A stretch of 64,000 nucleotides of DNA, taken from NCBI RefSeq assembly GCF_003002065.1, contig NZ_PVZG01000002.1, forward strand, positions 124,001 through 188,000, given 5' to 3'. The position numbers and the translations under genes were made by a program. The DNA is from Pseudosporangium ferrugineum. Lineage in GTDB: Bacteria; Actinomycetota; Actinomycetes; Mycobacteriales; Micromonosporaceae. Each line of letters opens with the position of its first letter. The stretch's first letter is position 1. Below, one piece after another: positions 26,646-35,340 of the stretch. Below the pieces are notes generated by a model. That model saw only the letters and a list, made by a program, of their open reading frames with translations. It did no database searches and was not told the origin of the DNA.

Positions 26646-27815
26646 TCAGAGGGCCAGCGCGGTGATGGTGGCGTTGTGGTAGCCGGACACGCCGACGGAC
26701 CGGGCGAACTCCCCGTACGTGTAGAAGCCGAAGGTGGCGACGGAGCCGGCGGCCTTGTGCAGCCGGGCGGCCTCCTCGCCCTCGCGGTCGCGCAGCAGGT
26801 CCAGCCGCGCGATGCAGCTGAACGTCAGCATCACGGCGGGCTCCTCGATGCCGCTGAGGGCGTCCTCGACCACGTTCTCGATGACGTCGAGCAGGTCCTG
26901 CTGGTCGGCGGAGACGATCTGCACGGCGCAGTACTCGGGGAGCGGCGTGAAGGTGTTCACGGCGCCGTTCTCGTCGATGTACGCGCCCCGGACGACCTGC
27001 GTGCCGTCCGGCTCGATCAGCCCGAACGAGTGCGCGGTGCGCCAGTCGGAGCGGGCGCCGAGGGGTACCGGCGCCGCGCCGTCGTCCACGATCGTCTCCC
27101 GGTAGACCTCGGCGGCCGGCCGCCCGTCGATCTCGTGCACCACCTGGCCCTCGACGCGGGTGACGAGCATGGGCAGGCCCTGGGCCCGCCAGCCGTGCCC
27201 GGAGACCACGCGCAGCGGCTGCTCCGCGCCGATCCAGACCGCGACCGCGCCGTTGGCGACGACGTCGCCGCCGTGGAACACCGACGAGCCGGCGAACGTA
27301 CGGTCGTCCCCGGCCGCCCCGCCCACCACCGGGATCCGCGCGCCGGTGACCCGGTACAGCCCGGTGAGCAGGCCCTGCATGTCGCCCGCCATGCCGTCGG
27401 CGAGCACCAGGAGGGCGCCGTGCGGTGCGGGTTGCGGGCCGGCGGCGTCGACGGCCCGGCGGGCCAGGTCCCGGCCGGCCGCGGTGGTGTCGGCGCTGAT
27501 GCCGCCGACCACGGCGGTGCCGTACTGGTACCGGCCGCCGCCGAGGATCATCACGCTGACGGCGGTGCCCGGCGGGGTGAACTCGCCCTCGGCGAACTGC
27601 CCACTGGTCGTGGCGCCGACCAGCGGCGTCTCCCCGGTGACGGCGCGGACGCCGGCGAGCAGCGCGGCCAGGTCGTATCGGATGGAGGCGTACACGATCA
27701 CCAGGTCGGCGGCGGCGCCGTCGAGGCCGGCCAGGGCGGTGCGGGCGGCCTCGGATCCGGCGGCGGTGGCGTCCTCGTGGCTGCTGTGGCCCGTCCCGAA
27801 CGGCATTCTCGTCAT
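26646..27815 (-). CDS. FIST-domain sensor protein
   Basis: A 389-aa protein with FIST_N (about 20-215; GATTSGQFAEGEF, VGGAAGDD) and FIST_C (about 225-370; FSCIARLDLL). FIST domains are proposed sensors of small molecules such as amino acids. The start MTRMPFGTG at 27815 has GGAGG only two bases upstream. The second ATG at 27806 has the same site at 11 bases, so either could be used. It is first in an operon with a GGDEF-EAL gene. Confidence 0.88.
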   Translation of the reverse strand: MTRMPFGTGHSSHEDATAAGSEAARTALAGLDGAAADLVIVYASIRYDLAALLAGVRAVTGETPLVGATTSGQFAEGEFTPPGTAVSVMILGGGRYQYGTAVVGGISADTTAAGRDLARRAVDAAGPQPAPHGALLVLADGMAGDMQGLLTGLYRVTGARIPVVGGAAGDDRTFAGSSVFHGGDVVANGAVAVWIGAEQPLRVVSGHGWRAQGLPMLVTRVEGQVVHEIDGRPAAEVYRETIVDDGAAPVPLGARSDWRTAHSFGLIEPDGTQVVRGAYIDENGAVNTFTPLPEYCAVQIVSADQQDLLDVIENVVEDALSGIEEPAVMLTFSCIARLDLLRDREGEEAARLHKAAGSVATFGFYTYGEFARSVGVSGYHNATITALAL

Positions 27816-27867
27816 GTCCTCCGAGATCGGCCGCCGGGGGACCGATCTTAAGACAGGCACGGTCCGA

Positions 27868-27936
27868 CCTCAAGCCATCCTCAAGCCGTGTAAAACTTTC
27901 TAGACATGAAGTCAAACATGCCTTACCTTGAGGATG
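27868..27936. promoter_or_regulatory. CCTCAAG operator array in divergent promoter region
   Basis: CCTCAAGCC occurs twice in direct repeat (27868-27876 and 27879-27887), offset by 11 bp or one helical turn. The inverted CTTGAGGATG (27927-27936) is an exact reverse complement of CATCCTCAAG (27876-27885). The array lies between the FIST operon and the divergent membrane protein-HTH operon. The HTH protein at 28390 is a candidate binder. Confidence 0.55.
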
Positions 27937-27964
27937 TCAAAAATTCCTTACATGTGGGGTGGAC

Positions 27965-28393
27965 GTGGCACACGAGGAGAAGAGAGCCTGGATCCGGCTC
28001 GTGGTGGCGGTGCTCGGGTACGCCGCCTATCTGATCGCCGTCCTCGCCGGGCGGGACGGGCGCCCCCTCGCCTCGGTGCCGTACGCGGCGGCCATGCTGT
28101 GGACGATCGGCGCCGCCATCGCCGCGTCGATCCTGGCCGAGGTGGTGGTGGCCGCGGCGAACCCCGGCGCCTCCCGCGTCACCGACGAGCGGGACCGGGA
28201 GATCGGCCGGCTCGGCGAAAGCGTCGGCCAGTCTTTCGTCGTGATCGGCGCGATAGCCGCGATGCTCCTGGCGATGGCCGAACGGGACCCGTTCTGGACG
28301 GCCAACGTCATCTATCTCTGCTTCGTCCTGTCGGCCGTCCTCGGCGGCATCACCAAGGTCGTCGTGTACCGCCGGAGCGTCCCGCAGTGGTGA
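27965..28393 (+). CDS. four-helix membrane protein (DUF2178-like)
   Basis: A 142-aa protein with four hydrophobic segments and a cytoplasmic loop TDERDREIGRLGE between helices 2 and 3. This architecture and its pairing with a small HTH protein resemble DUF2178-type membrane/regulator pairs of bacteria and archaea. GTG 27965 follows GGGGTGG; GTG 27959 is an alternative. It overlaps the HTH gene by 4 bp. Its role may be to sequester or sense for the regulator. Confidence 0.75.
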   Translation: MAHEEKRAWIRLVVAVLGYAAYLIAVLAGRDGRPLASVPYAAAMLWTIGAAIAASILAEVVVAAANPGASRVTDERDREIGRLGESVGQSFVVIGAIAAMLLAMAERDPFWTANVIYLCFVLSAVLGGITKVVVYRRSVPQW

Positions 28394-28620
28394 AGCCCAC
28401 CCGTGTCACCAACAGCATCCGGGCCCTGCGGTTCGCCCGCGCCGAGATGACCCAGGCCGAGCTCGCCGAGACCATCGGCGTGACCCGGCAGACGCTGATC
28501 GCCATCGAGCAGGGGCGCTACTCGCCGTCGCTGGAGGTGGCCTTCCGGATCGCCCGGGCGCTCGGCGTACCCCTCGACGACGTCTTCCAGTATCCCGACA
28601 CCCCCGGGGAGCAGCAGTGA
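28390..28620 (+). CDS. small XRE-type HTH regulator
   Basis: A 76-aa single-domain HTH (EMTQAELAETIGVTRQTLIA, then IEQGRYSPSLEVAF) of the YozG/Xre short family. GTG start overlaps the membrane protein stop (GTGA), and its own stop overlaps the oxidoreductase start. It has no ligand domain, so control may come from the membrane partner or from abundance. Candidate binder of the CCTCAAG array upstream. Confidence 0.88.
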   Translation: MKPTRVTNSIRALRFARAEMTQAELAETIGVTRQTLIAIEQGRYSPSLEVAFRIARALGVPLDDVFQYPDTPGEQQ

Positions 28621-29588
28621 GAGCGATCGTGCGCGACACGTACGGCCCGGCCGGCGGGCTCACCCTCCGCGAGGTCGCCCGGCCCCCGATCCGCGCCGGC
28701 GAGGTGCTCGTCGAGGTGCGCGCCGCGGGCGTGGACCCGGGCGTCTGGATCCTCATGACCGGGCGGCCGGTGGCCGTACGCCTCGCCACCGGCCTGCGCC
28801 GTCCCCGCACGCGCGGCCTGGGCCGGGCCGTCGCCGGGGTGGTGGCCGAGGCCGGCCCCGGCGTCACCCGCTGGCGTCCCGGCGACGCGGTGTACGGCAC
28901 CTGCGAGAGCGGAGCCTTCGCCGAGTACGCGGTCGCCCGGCAGGACCGGCTGGCCGCCACGCCCGCCTGCCTCACCTTCACCCAGGCGGCGGCGGTGCCC
29001 ATCTCCGCGGTGACGGCGCTGCAGAGCATCCGCGACGCCGCGGTACGGCCCGGACAGCGGGTCCTGCTCACCGGCGCCGCCGGCGGCGTCGGCTCCTTCG
29101 CCGTCCAGCTCCTCAGGGAGCGCGGCGCGACGGTGACCGCCGTCTGCGGCCCGGGGAAGGGGGACCTGGTCCGTTCGCTCGGCGCCGGCGACGTCATCGA
29201 CTACACCCGCGAGGAGGTCGACCGGGACGGGCCGCGCCACGACGTCATCATCGACACCGCGGGCAACCGGCCCCTCGCACTGCTGCGCCGCGCCCTCGCC
29301 CCGGGCGGCACGATCGCCCTGGTCGGCGGCGGCCACGCGAAGGGCGCCGTGCTCGGCGGCTTCCAGCGCCAGATGGCCGCGCCGCTGCTGTCACCCCTCG
29401 GCCGGGGACGCCTGCGCGGCGTCGCCGCCCGGGAGCGCGGGGAGGACCTCGACGAGCTCGCTCCGCTCCTGGAGTCGGGCGCCGTCGTCCCGGTCATCGA
29501 CCGCACCTACCCGCTCGCCGACGCGGCGGAGGCCGTCCGCTATCTTGCCGGCGGCCACCCCGCGGGCAAGGTGATCGTCACGGTGTGA
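28617..29588 (+). CDS. zinc-less MDR-family NADPH oxidoreductase
   Basis: A 323-aa medium-chain dehydrogenase/reductase of the quinone oxidoreductase type. The Rossmann motif is TGAAGGVGSFAVQL, and the catalytic zinc Cys/His pair is absent. It probably reduces quinones or enones with NADPH. GTG start overlaps the HTH gene stop, so expression is tied to that regulator. The 3' end overlaps the convergent DUF1023 gene by 11 bp. Confidence 0.88.
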   Translation: MRAIVRDTYGPAGGLTLREVARPPIRAGEVLVEVRAAGVDPGVWILMTGRPVAVRLATGLRRPRTRGLGRAVAGVVAEAGPGVTRWRPGDAVYGTCESGAFAEYAVARQDRLAATPACLTFTQAAAVPISAVTALQSIRDAAVRPGQRVLLTGAAGGVGSFAVQLLRERGATVTAVCGPGKGDLVRSLGAGDVIDYTREEVDRDGPRHDVIIDTAGNRPLALLRRALAPGGTIALVGGGHAKGAVLGGFQRQMAAPLLSPLGRGRLRGVAARERGEDLDELAPLLESGAVVPVIDRTYPLADAAEAVRYLAGGHPAGKVIVTV

Positions 29589-30963
29589 CCGCGGGCCGGG
29601 CCAGCAGGCGGGCGATGTTGTCGAGGATCTCCGGCCGGTGCAGGTACGCGGTGTGGCTGTCCAGCACGCCGTCGTAGGCGCCCGGCAACTGCTGGGCGCC
29701 GAACAGCGGATCCGAGGGGCTCGACCGGTAGTAGTCGACCGCGGGCGGCAGATGCGCGACGTCCCACGCGTGCGTGGTGGCGTACACGTTCTCGGTGCGG
29801 GTGCCGAGGAAGCCGTTCGCCGACTCCTGATCGGTGCCGATCGAGCCGATCAGGTAGACCCGGTCCGCCGAGACGCCGTACTGGGCGGCGGTGATGCCGT
29901 AGGCGGTGCTGCCGTAGCTGTGCGCCAGCAGCACGTTGTTCGAGGGCACGTCGCCCAGGTGCGTGGTGCGCAGCCCTTCCTGGAACCGGTGCAGCGGCTC
30001 CGCGGCGTCCCGCGCATAGCTCGAGAAGCCCACCTGCGGGCCCAGGTCCGGAGCGTCGTAACCCAGCCACACGATCGCCGCGGTGTGCTGCGGGGAGCGG
30101 GCGAGGACGGCCTCCATCCGGTCGAGCGCGCCCGGCACGGTGCCCAGGTCGCTGCCCATCCCGGGTACGTAGGTGAGCACGGCGCCCGCCCGGTCGGGGT
30201 TCCCCAGCGCTACGACGGCGCGCCCGTCGCCCTCCGCCGAGAACGAGAGCAGGTGTGCCCGCGGATCACCCTGGAGGCGGGTCCGCAGCTCCTCCATCTG
30301 CCGGAGCTGCCGCTGGGCATGCGTCTGCTCGAGAACGGTGCCCTCGTTGCCGGCGCCGTTGTCGATCTCCTGCTGGTACCGCTGGATGAGATCCCGCTGA
30401 CCGGAGATCGCGTTGTCGAGGTTGTGGCGGTTCGCCTGGTCGCGCGACTCCGCCGGGACGCCGTCCAAGCCGCCGACCAGCTCCGGATGAGCGGCCAGCA
30501 CCGAGTCCCGCGGGCCCTCGGCGAGCTGCTGCCACCAGTCGTGCACCGCGTCCGGATGCGTACCGGCGCCCGGGATCCCGTCCCTCGTGACGAGCGCGGC
30601 GTCACCCGCGGGCGCGCCGGCCGCGTCCGGCTCCAGTCGCAGCAGCAGCTGCCGGTACATCTCCGACACCCGCGCGTCCCCGCTCCGGTACGCCTCCGAC
30701 GACCGGTGCACGCCCTCGGACATCGCCTCGGCCTCCGACGTCGCGGCGGCCAGGTACGCCGTCAGCAGCGTCGCGGCCTCCCGCCACGACCCGTGTGCCG
30801 CCGCCGAGTGCGGCGCCGCGCCGAACGCCGCCGGCGCCAGGTTCACGCCCGCGTACCGGATGCCGGCGGGCCCGAGCTCGGCCGCCACACCGGCGAGCCG
30901 GCGCGCCACGTCGAGCATGCGTGCCGGCTCGGCATAGAAGTTGATCCGGTCGAATCCCGCCAT
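29578..30963 (-). CDS. DUF1023 alpha/beta hydrolase, ESX-linked
   Basis: A 461-aa protein. The N-terminal 110 residues form a helical ESX-substrate-like domain (RINFYAEPARMLDVARRLAG). The C-terminal half is a DUF1023 alpha/beta hydrolase with nucleophile elbow LLAHSYGST, and acid and His candidates in the last 90 residues. No Sec signal peptide is present, as expected for a type VII substrate. The gene opens the ESX locus on the minus strand, so secretion by this system is likely but inferred. Confidence 0.8.
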   Translation of the reverse strand: MAGFDRINFYAEPARMLDVARRLAGVAAELGPAGIRYAGVNLAPAAFGAAPHSAAAHGSWREAATLLTAYLAAATSEAEAMSEGVHRSSEAYRSGDARVSEMYRQLLLRLEPDAAGAPAGDAALVTRDGIPGAGTHPDAVHDWWQQLAEGPRDSVLAAHPELVGGLDGVPAESRDQANRHNLDNAISGQRDLIQRYQQEIDNGAGNEGTVLEQTHAQRQLRQMEELRTRLQGDPRAHLLSFSAEGDGRAVVALGNPDRAGAVLTYVPGMGSDLGTVPGALDRMEAVLARSPQHTAAIVWLGYDAPDLGPQVGFSSYARDAAEPLHRFQEGLRTTHLGDVPSNNVLLAHSYGSTAYGITAAQYGVSADRVYLIGSIGTDQESANGFLGTRTENVYATTHAWDVAHLPPAVDYYRSSPSDPLFGAQQLPGAYDGVLDSHTAYLHRPEILDNIARLLARPAVTP

Positions 30964-31026
30964 CGGTGCCTCCGTCGCCGTGCCCGGTCCCTCGTCCCAG
31001 CCTCAGCCGCCGCGGTGGCGGCGGCA

Positions 31027-31074
31027 ACGGCAGAAATACCCCGCCGGGGGAGTGCCGGGCGGGGCACTTCCGCC
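31027..31074. promoter_or_regulatory. ESX-locus regulatory elements, divergent region
   Basis: ACGGCAGAAATACCC (from 31027, plus strand) closely matches ACGGCGGAATTACCC upstream of eccC. A minus-strand GGCGGAAGTGCC (31063-31074) faces the DUF1023 gene. A -10-like TAGCGT (31100-31105) precedes the 31139 gene. These may be sites for the locus response regulator. Confidence 0.5.
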
Positions 31075-31138
31075 GTGCCGGGCCCCGCCGGTCCGGGCCT
31101 AGCGTGACGGCGAGGGAACCGAGATCAGGAGGAAGCAG

Positions 31139-31717
31139 ATGGCGATGACATCGGCCGGTCAGATCGAGAGCGTGCTGGCCGCGGCCGAGGCGAGGGTCAG
31201 CGCCGCCCGGCAGCAGGTGGCCGGCGACCCGTACGCCCTCGACGAGGCGGGCCGGACCGCGGCCGGTTGCGCCGCCCGCATCAGGGGGACGGCGGAGCGG
31301 ATGACCGCGACGCGGACCGCGCTCGAGGAATCCTGGGCCGCGCCCAGCGGTGCCCTCTTCCAGGCCCGTACCGAGCCCCTGCCGGGTGGGATCGCCGCGG
31401 CCGAGCGGCTCTTCACCGGGCTGGGCGCCGGCCTGCGGAATCTGTCCGCGACCCTGCGCCTGGTGCGGGGTCACGTCGACGCCGTCGGCCGCTTCTTCGA
31501 TTCGTACGCCCGCGGGGTCCGGGCCGCGGTCAGCCGGTCGTCCGCCCTGCCGGACGGGATGGTGCAGCAGGTGGACCGGCACTCCCGGATGTTCGCCGGG
31601 GCCGCGGAGGCCGGGGTGCGCGAGCTGGATGCGGCGCTGACGGAATTCAGCACCGCCACCGCGCCGCTCGTCAGTGAGCTGGCGGCGGTGCGGGCCGCCG
31701 CGCCCGTCAGACCGTGA
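31139..31717 (+). CDS. ESX-locus helical protein
   Basis: A 192-aa all-helical protein without a signal peptide. A WXG-like turn (ESWAAPSGALF, about residues 64-74) separates two long amphipathic helices, and the C-terminal part adds a second hairpin. It resembles a fused WXG100 tandem, so it is a plausible type VII substrate or chaperone. AGGAGGA ribosome site lies 8 bases before ATG. It overlaps the convergent response regulator gene by 11 bp. Confidence 0.7.
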   Translation: MAMTSAGQIESVLAAAEARVSAARQQVAGDPYALDEAGRTAAGCAARIRGTAERMTATRTALEESWAAPSGALFQARTEPLPGGIAAAERLFTGLGAGLRNLSATLRLVRGHVDAVGRFFDSYARGVRAAVSRSSALPDGMVQQVDRHSRMFAGAAEAGVRELDAALTEFSTATAPLVSELAAVRAAAPVRP

Positions 31718-32366
31718 CCCGCAGCCGCGACGAGATGCCCTCGCCGATGGCCAGCCGGGTCAGCTCCGAGCGCCGCCGCTGACCCGTCTTCTCCCGGATC
31801 CGGTCGAGGTGCGAGCGGACCGTCCGGACGCTGATGCCCAGCGCGCGGGCGATGTCCACGTCCCGCTCGCCCTCGGCCAGCAGGCCCAGCACCTCCCGCT
31901 CGCGCGGCGTCAGGGCCAGCCGGGGCCCGGCCTGCCGCGGGCGTGCGCTGTCCAGCAGGAAGCCGGCCAGCGTGGGGGACACGTACGTGCCCCCGTCGGC
32001 GACCTGGCGGACCGCGGCCGCGATCTCCCGCTCCTCGGCCGACTTCGTCAGGTAGCCCCGGGCGCCCGCCGCCAGCACGGCGAGCACGTCGGCCTGGCCC
32101 GCCTGGGCGGAGACGACCAGCGGGCGATGCCCCGCCTCGGTGACCGCCAGGGCCGCGGCGGGTCCCTGCCGGCCCGGCAGGTGCAGGTCGAGCAGGACGA
32201 CGCCGCCGGGCCGGGTGCGGTACGCCAGGAACTCCTCGACCGACCCGGCCACCGCACCGAGCGTGCAGCCGGGCAGCCCGTCGACGACGCGGGCCAGTGC
32301 CATCCGGTAGAGCGGGTGATCCTCCACGATGGAGACCAGGATGGACGTGTCCGGGGTGAGGGGCAT
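31707..32366 (-). CDS. NarL/LuxR-type response regulator of ESX locus
   Basis: A 219-aa regulator: receiver with phospho-acceptor Asp in VVLLDLHLPG and Lys in GYLTKSAEE, then a LuxR HTH (LTPREREVLGLLAEG, ISVRTVRSHLDRIREK). ATG 32366 has GAGG eight bases upstream. No kinase gene is adjacent. The nearest NarL-type kinase is at 43030, at the far end of the same locus. It lies 32 bp downstream of eccB and may share its transcript. Confidence 0.88.
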   Translation of the reverse strand: MPLTPDTSILVSIVEDHPLYRMALARVVDGLPGCTLGAVAGSVEEFLAYRTRPGGVVLLDLHLPGRQGPAAALAVTEAGHRPLVVSAQAGQADVLAVLAAGARGYLTKSAEEREIAAAVRQVADGGTYVSPTLAGFLLDSARPRQAGPRLALTPREREVLGLLAEGERDVDIARALGISVRTVRSHLDRIREKTGQRRRSELTRLAIGEGISSRLRVTV

Positions 32367-32398
32367 GGCGGGGCCTCTTCCTTCGTCGGTGCGGGTCG

Positions 32399-33784
32399 TC
32401 ATTTCGCTTCCTGCCGGGCCGCCTCGGCGGACAGCTCCGGCCCGGCCGGCAGCAGGCGCAGCAGCGCCGCATCCACTCTGACCGCAGGGATGTCGCCGTA
32501 GCCGAGGGCGCGTGCGTCCTTGCTGTCCTTGAGCGGGTACCGCAGGCCCTGGTCCGTGACGAGCTGGACGGGGCCGCCGGGCCGCTGCCGCTCGATGAGG
32601 AGCAGGCCCGTACCCGGGGGAACGTAGACCTGGTCCGCGACGCCCTCCTCGCGTGCCGCGGCGGGGACCGGCAGGGCCCGGCCGCCGGGCGGCAGGGGGA
32701 GCGCGCGGGCGGTCCACAGCGGTACGGGCCCGGCGCTCGCACCCCCGGCGCAGAGCACGGCGGCCGCACCGCCGGCGTCATCGACCTCGGGCAGCCGGGC
32801 CGGGTACGGTGGCTCCTCGGCGCGCCGCCCGACCAGTCCGGAGGCGGTGATGTCCGCGGCGGAGACGGTCGACGGCCGGGCCACCCCGTCCGGGTACGCC
32901 GCCCGGTTCGCGGGATTGCCGACGATCAGCGCGGCCTCGGTCTGCCCGATCGGCAGCAGGGCCGCACGCGTCGCGAGGTAGTAGCGGCTCTCGCCGTCCA
33001 CGCCCTCCGCCAGCAGCACCTGGCCCACCCGGGTGCCGCGCCCGGCGAGCTCCGGGCCGGCGCCGCCGCTGCCCGGCACGGTGAGCAGGGCCAGCTCCGG
33101 GCCCTGGGGGACGGTGTCCAGCCAGGCGGTGGAGACGGTCCGGGGTCGCACCGCGTCCCAGCCCAGGGCGCCGACCGCGTTGCCACGCAGGCGCATCCGC
33201 CGCCCGTCGGCGAGCAGGTGCCGGGACCCGCCGGCGGCGACGATGACGCCCCGCCCGCGCGGTAGCCGCTGCGGCGCGGGCCGGCCGATCACCAGCGTGG
33301 TCACCGTCGAGCCGGCCCGTCCGGGCCCGTCGCACACCACCCAGGGCCCCTGGACGAGGGCCTTCGGCGCGGCCAGCGAGGCCGGTGCGTCCGGGATGCC
33401 CAGCGGACGCCCGCGCGGGGCGCCGGCCAGCGATCCGGCGGCGATGGTCGTGGTCCGGGCGCCGCCGATCAGCAGGCGGGCGGAGGCGTGGTTGAGGACG
33501 GGATGCACGAGGCCGTCCGCGCCCAGCACGAAGCTCGCGCCGGACTCCTTCTCGATGAGGATCCGGCCCGGCTCACGCCAGTCGGCGGTGCTGCCGGGCC
33601 GCAGCACCGCGAGGACCAGCAGACCTCCGCAGACCAGCAGGACGGCGCCGGCGCCGGAGGCGGTCGCCGCGAGGACGCGCCGGCCCGGTGCCACCGGGTG
33701 GTTGGCATCGCCGAACTGCAGCGCGGAGACGATGCGGCGGCGCAGGAACTGGAAGGCCTGGAGCTGATCACGCTGGGTCCACAT
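32399..33784 (-). CDS. eccB: EccB, type VII secretion core protein
   Basis: A 461-aa protein with the family N-terminus TQRDQLQAFQFLRRRIVSAL, one membrane helix (about residues 42-63) and a large extracytoplasmic R-repeat domain. EccB sits in the inner membrane ESX complex and projects into the periplasm-like space. ATG start at 33784. It lies downstream of eccD with a 104-bp gap that carries a palindromic GGAATTCC element (33866-33881), so it may also have its own promoter. Confidence 0.92.
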   Translation of the reverse strand: MWTQRDQLQAFQFLRRRIVSALQFGDANHPVAPGRRVLAATASGAGAVLLVCGGLLVLAVLRPGSTADWREPGRILIEKESGASFVLGADGLVHPVLNHASARLLIGGARTTTIAAGSLAGAPRGRPLGIPDAPASLAAPKALVQGPWVVCDGPGRAGSTVTTLVIGRPAPQRLPRGRGVIVAAGGSRHLLADGRRMRLRGNAVGALGWDAVRPRTVSTAWLDTVPQGPELALLTVPGSGGAGPELAGRGTRVGQVLLAEGVDGESRYYLATRAALLPIGQTEAALIVGNPANRAAYPDGVARPSTVSAADITASGLVGRRAEEPPYPARLPEVDDAGGAAAVLCAGGASAGPVPLWTARALPLPPGGRALPVPAAAREEGVADQVYVPPGTGLLLIERQRPGGPVQLVTDQGLRYPLKDSKDARALGYGDIPAVRVDAALLRLLPAGPELSAEAARQEAK

Positions 33785-33888
33785 CGTCCACCTCGCGGTT
33801 CCGTCCGTGGCGGTCGGTCTTCACGAGGTACTCCGTCGGCGGCGGCCGGACGGTTCGCGGATTCTCCGGGGAATTCCGCGGGACGTCG

Positions 33889-35340
33889 TCAGCCGGCGAG
33901 CGACCGGACCGAGCCGTACAGGCCCAGGACGGCAGCGGCGGCCGGAATCAGGGCGGTGACCGCCACGAAGTCCATGACGTCGAGGAACCGGGCCCAGTAC
34001 GGCGACGGAGGCCGGCGTCCCGCCCGGACGGCGTGCACGGCGCAGGCCGTGCCGGCGAGCAACGCGAGGGCACCGACCGCCTGCGGGGCCGGGGGACCGC
34101 CGTGGCGCGCCACCACCACGGCGGTGGCACCGAGGGCGGTCAGGCCGGCGCCGAGCAGGGCGGCCCGCTGCGCCACGCCGAGGTACGCACGACTGCGGAT
34201 CAGCAGCGCCAGCCCCGCCACCGCGGCGAGGATCCACCCCGCGACCGCCGGCGTACGGAGCAGCACGGCGCCGCCCGCGACGACGATCAGCGCCTCGGCC
34301 GTCAGCAGCGCGGTGAGCGCGGACTCGGCGTCCGCGGCCCGGCCCGCCACCAGCGGAGCCGGAGTCGGGGGCTCCGTGGCCCGGAACGCCGCCATGTCGG
34401 TGGGCACCACGGGCAGCGGAACCCGGCCGAGGCGCAGCGCCAGGACGGGGAACCCCGGGCCGGCCACCACGGCGAGGACCATCAGCACGGCGGCGGCGCC
34501 GGCGGGGGTCGCCCGGCCGCCCGCCACCACGGCGGCGGCGACGGCACCCGCGACGGCCGTGCCCCCGGCGGCCGCGAACCACGCCCGGTACGCGGGCAGC
34601 AGAACCGCACAGAGCAGCGAATACCCGGCGGAGGCCGCGAACGCCGTCACCGCGGGGCTCGCGGCGGCCGGTGCCGGCCCCAGGGCCAGGAGGCAGGGCA
34701 GGCCGGCACCCGCGAGGGCCGCCCCGGCCGCGGCGTCGTCGCGTACCCGGGTCACCGCCACTCCGGCCGTCAGCAGCGCGGCCGCGAGCAGCCCCGCGGC
34801 GACCGGCCCGGCCGGCCACCCGGCGGCGGCGACCGCGACCACCGCCGCCGCGCCGAATGCCACGGCGGCGACCAGGGCGGCGAGCCGGCGCGACAGGGCC
34901 GGGCCCCAGCGGCCGGGAGCCTCGCTCACGTTGCTCGCGACGGCGTCGACCAGGTCGTCGAAGATCGCGGTCGCCGCCGGCCGGTCCGCGGCCACGAGAT
35001 GCAGCAGCTCGCCGTCCCGCAGGCCGAGGGCGGCGACGGTGCGATCGCCCGGCAGCACGTCGCCGCCCACCCGGACCAGCCGGAGACCCGGTCCGCCCGG
35101 CCCGGCGAGGGACCGCGCCAGCACGGGAACCAGCTCGGCGACGGTACTCAGGGCGGGCAGCGCGACGTCGGCGCGGCCGTTGTCGCCCACGACGGTGACG
35201 CGCCGCGGTGCCGCCGGCGCGGGCTGCGGCGCGATGAGCGGGCCGGTGGCGTCCGGGGCCGGCGTGGCCCTCGGGAGTGGCGGCGCCGGGCGGCCCGGCA
35301 TCGGCAGCGGCGGCAGCTCGGCGATCGACATCGGGTTCAC
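33889..35340 (-). CDS. eccD: EccD, type VII secretion membrane channel protein
   Basis: A 483-aa protein: Pro-rich N-terminus, ubiquitin-like YukD-type domain (about 45-125, RVTVVGDNGRADVALPA), then about eleven membrane helices. Length and layout match EccD, the membrane barrel subunit of ESX complexes. The GTG start overlaps the YbaB-like gene stop by 4 bp. The sequence is extremely Ala/Gly/Val-rich. Confidence 0.92.
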   Translation of the reverse strand: MNPMSIAELPPLPMPGRPAPPLPRATPAPDATGPLIAPQPAPAAPRRVTVVGDNGRADVALPALSTVAELVPVLARSLAGPGGPGLRLVRVGGDVLPGDRTVAALGLRDGELLHLVAADRPAATAIFDDLVDAVASNVSEAPGRWGPALSRRLAALVAAVAFGAAAVVAVAAAGWPAGPVAAGLLAAALLTAGVAVTRVRDDAAAGAALAGAGLPCLLALGPAPAAASPAVTAFAASAGYSLLCAVLLPAYRAWFAAAGGTAVAGAVAAAVVAGGRATPAGAAAVLMVLAVVAGPGFPVLALRLGRVPLPVVPTDMAAFRATEPPTPAPLVAGRAADAESALTALLTAEALIVVAGGAVLLRTPAVAGWILAAVAGLALLIRSRAYLGVAQRAALLGAGLTALGATAVVVARHGGPPAPQAVGALALLAGTACAVHAVRAGRRPPSPYWARFLDVMDFVAVTALIPAAAAVLGLYGSVRSLAG

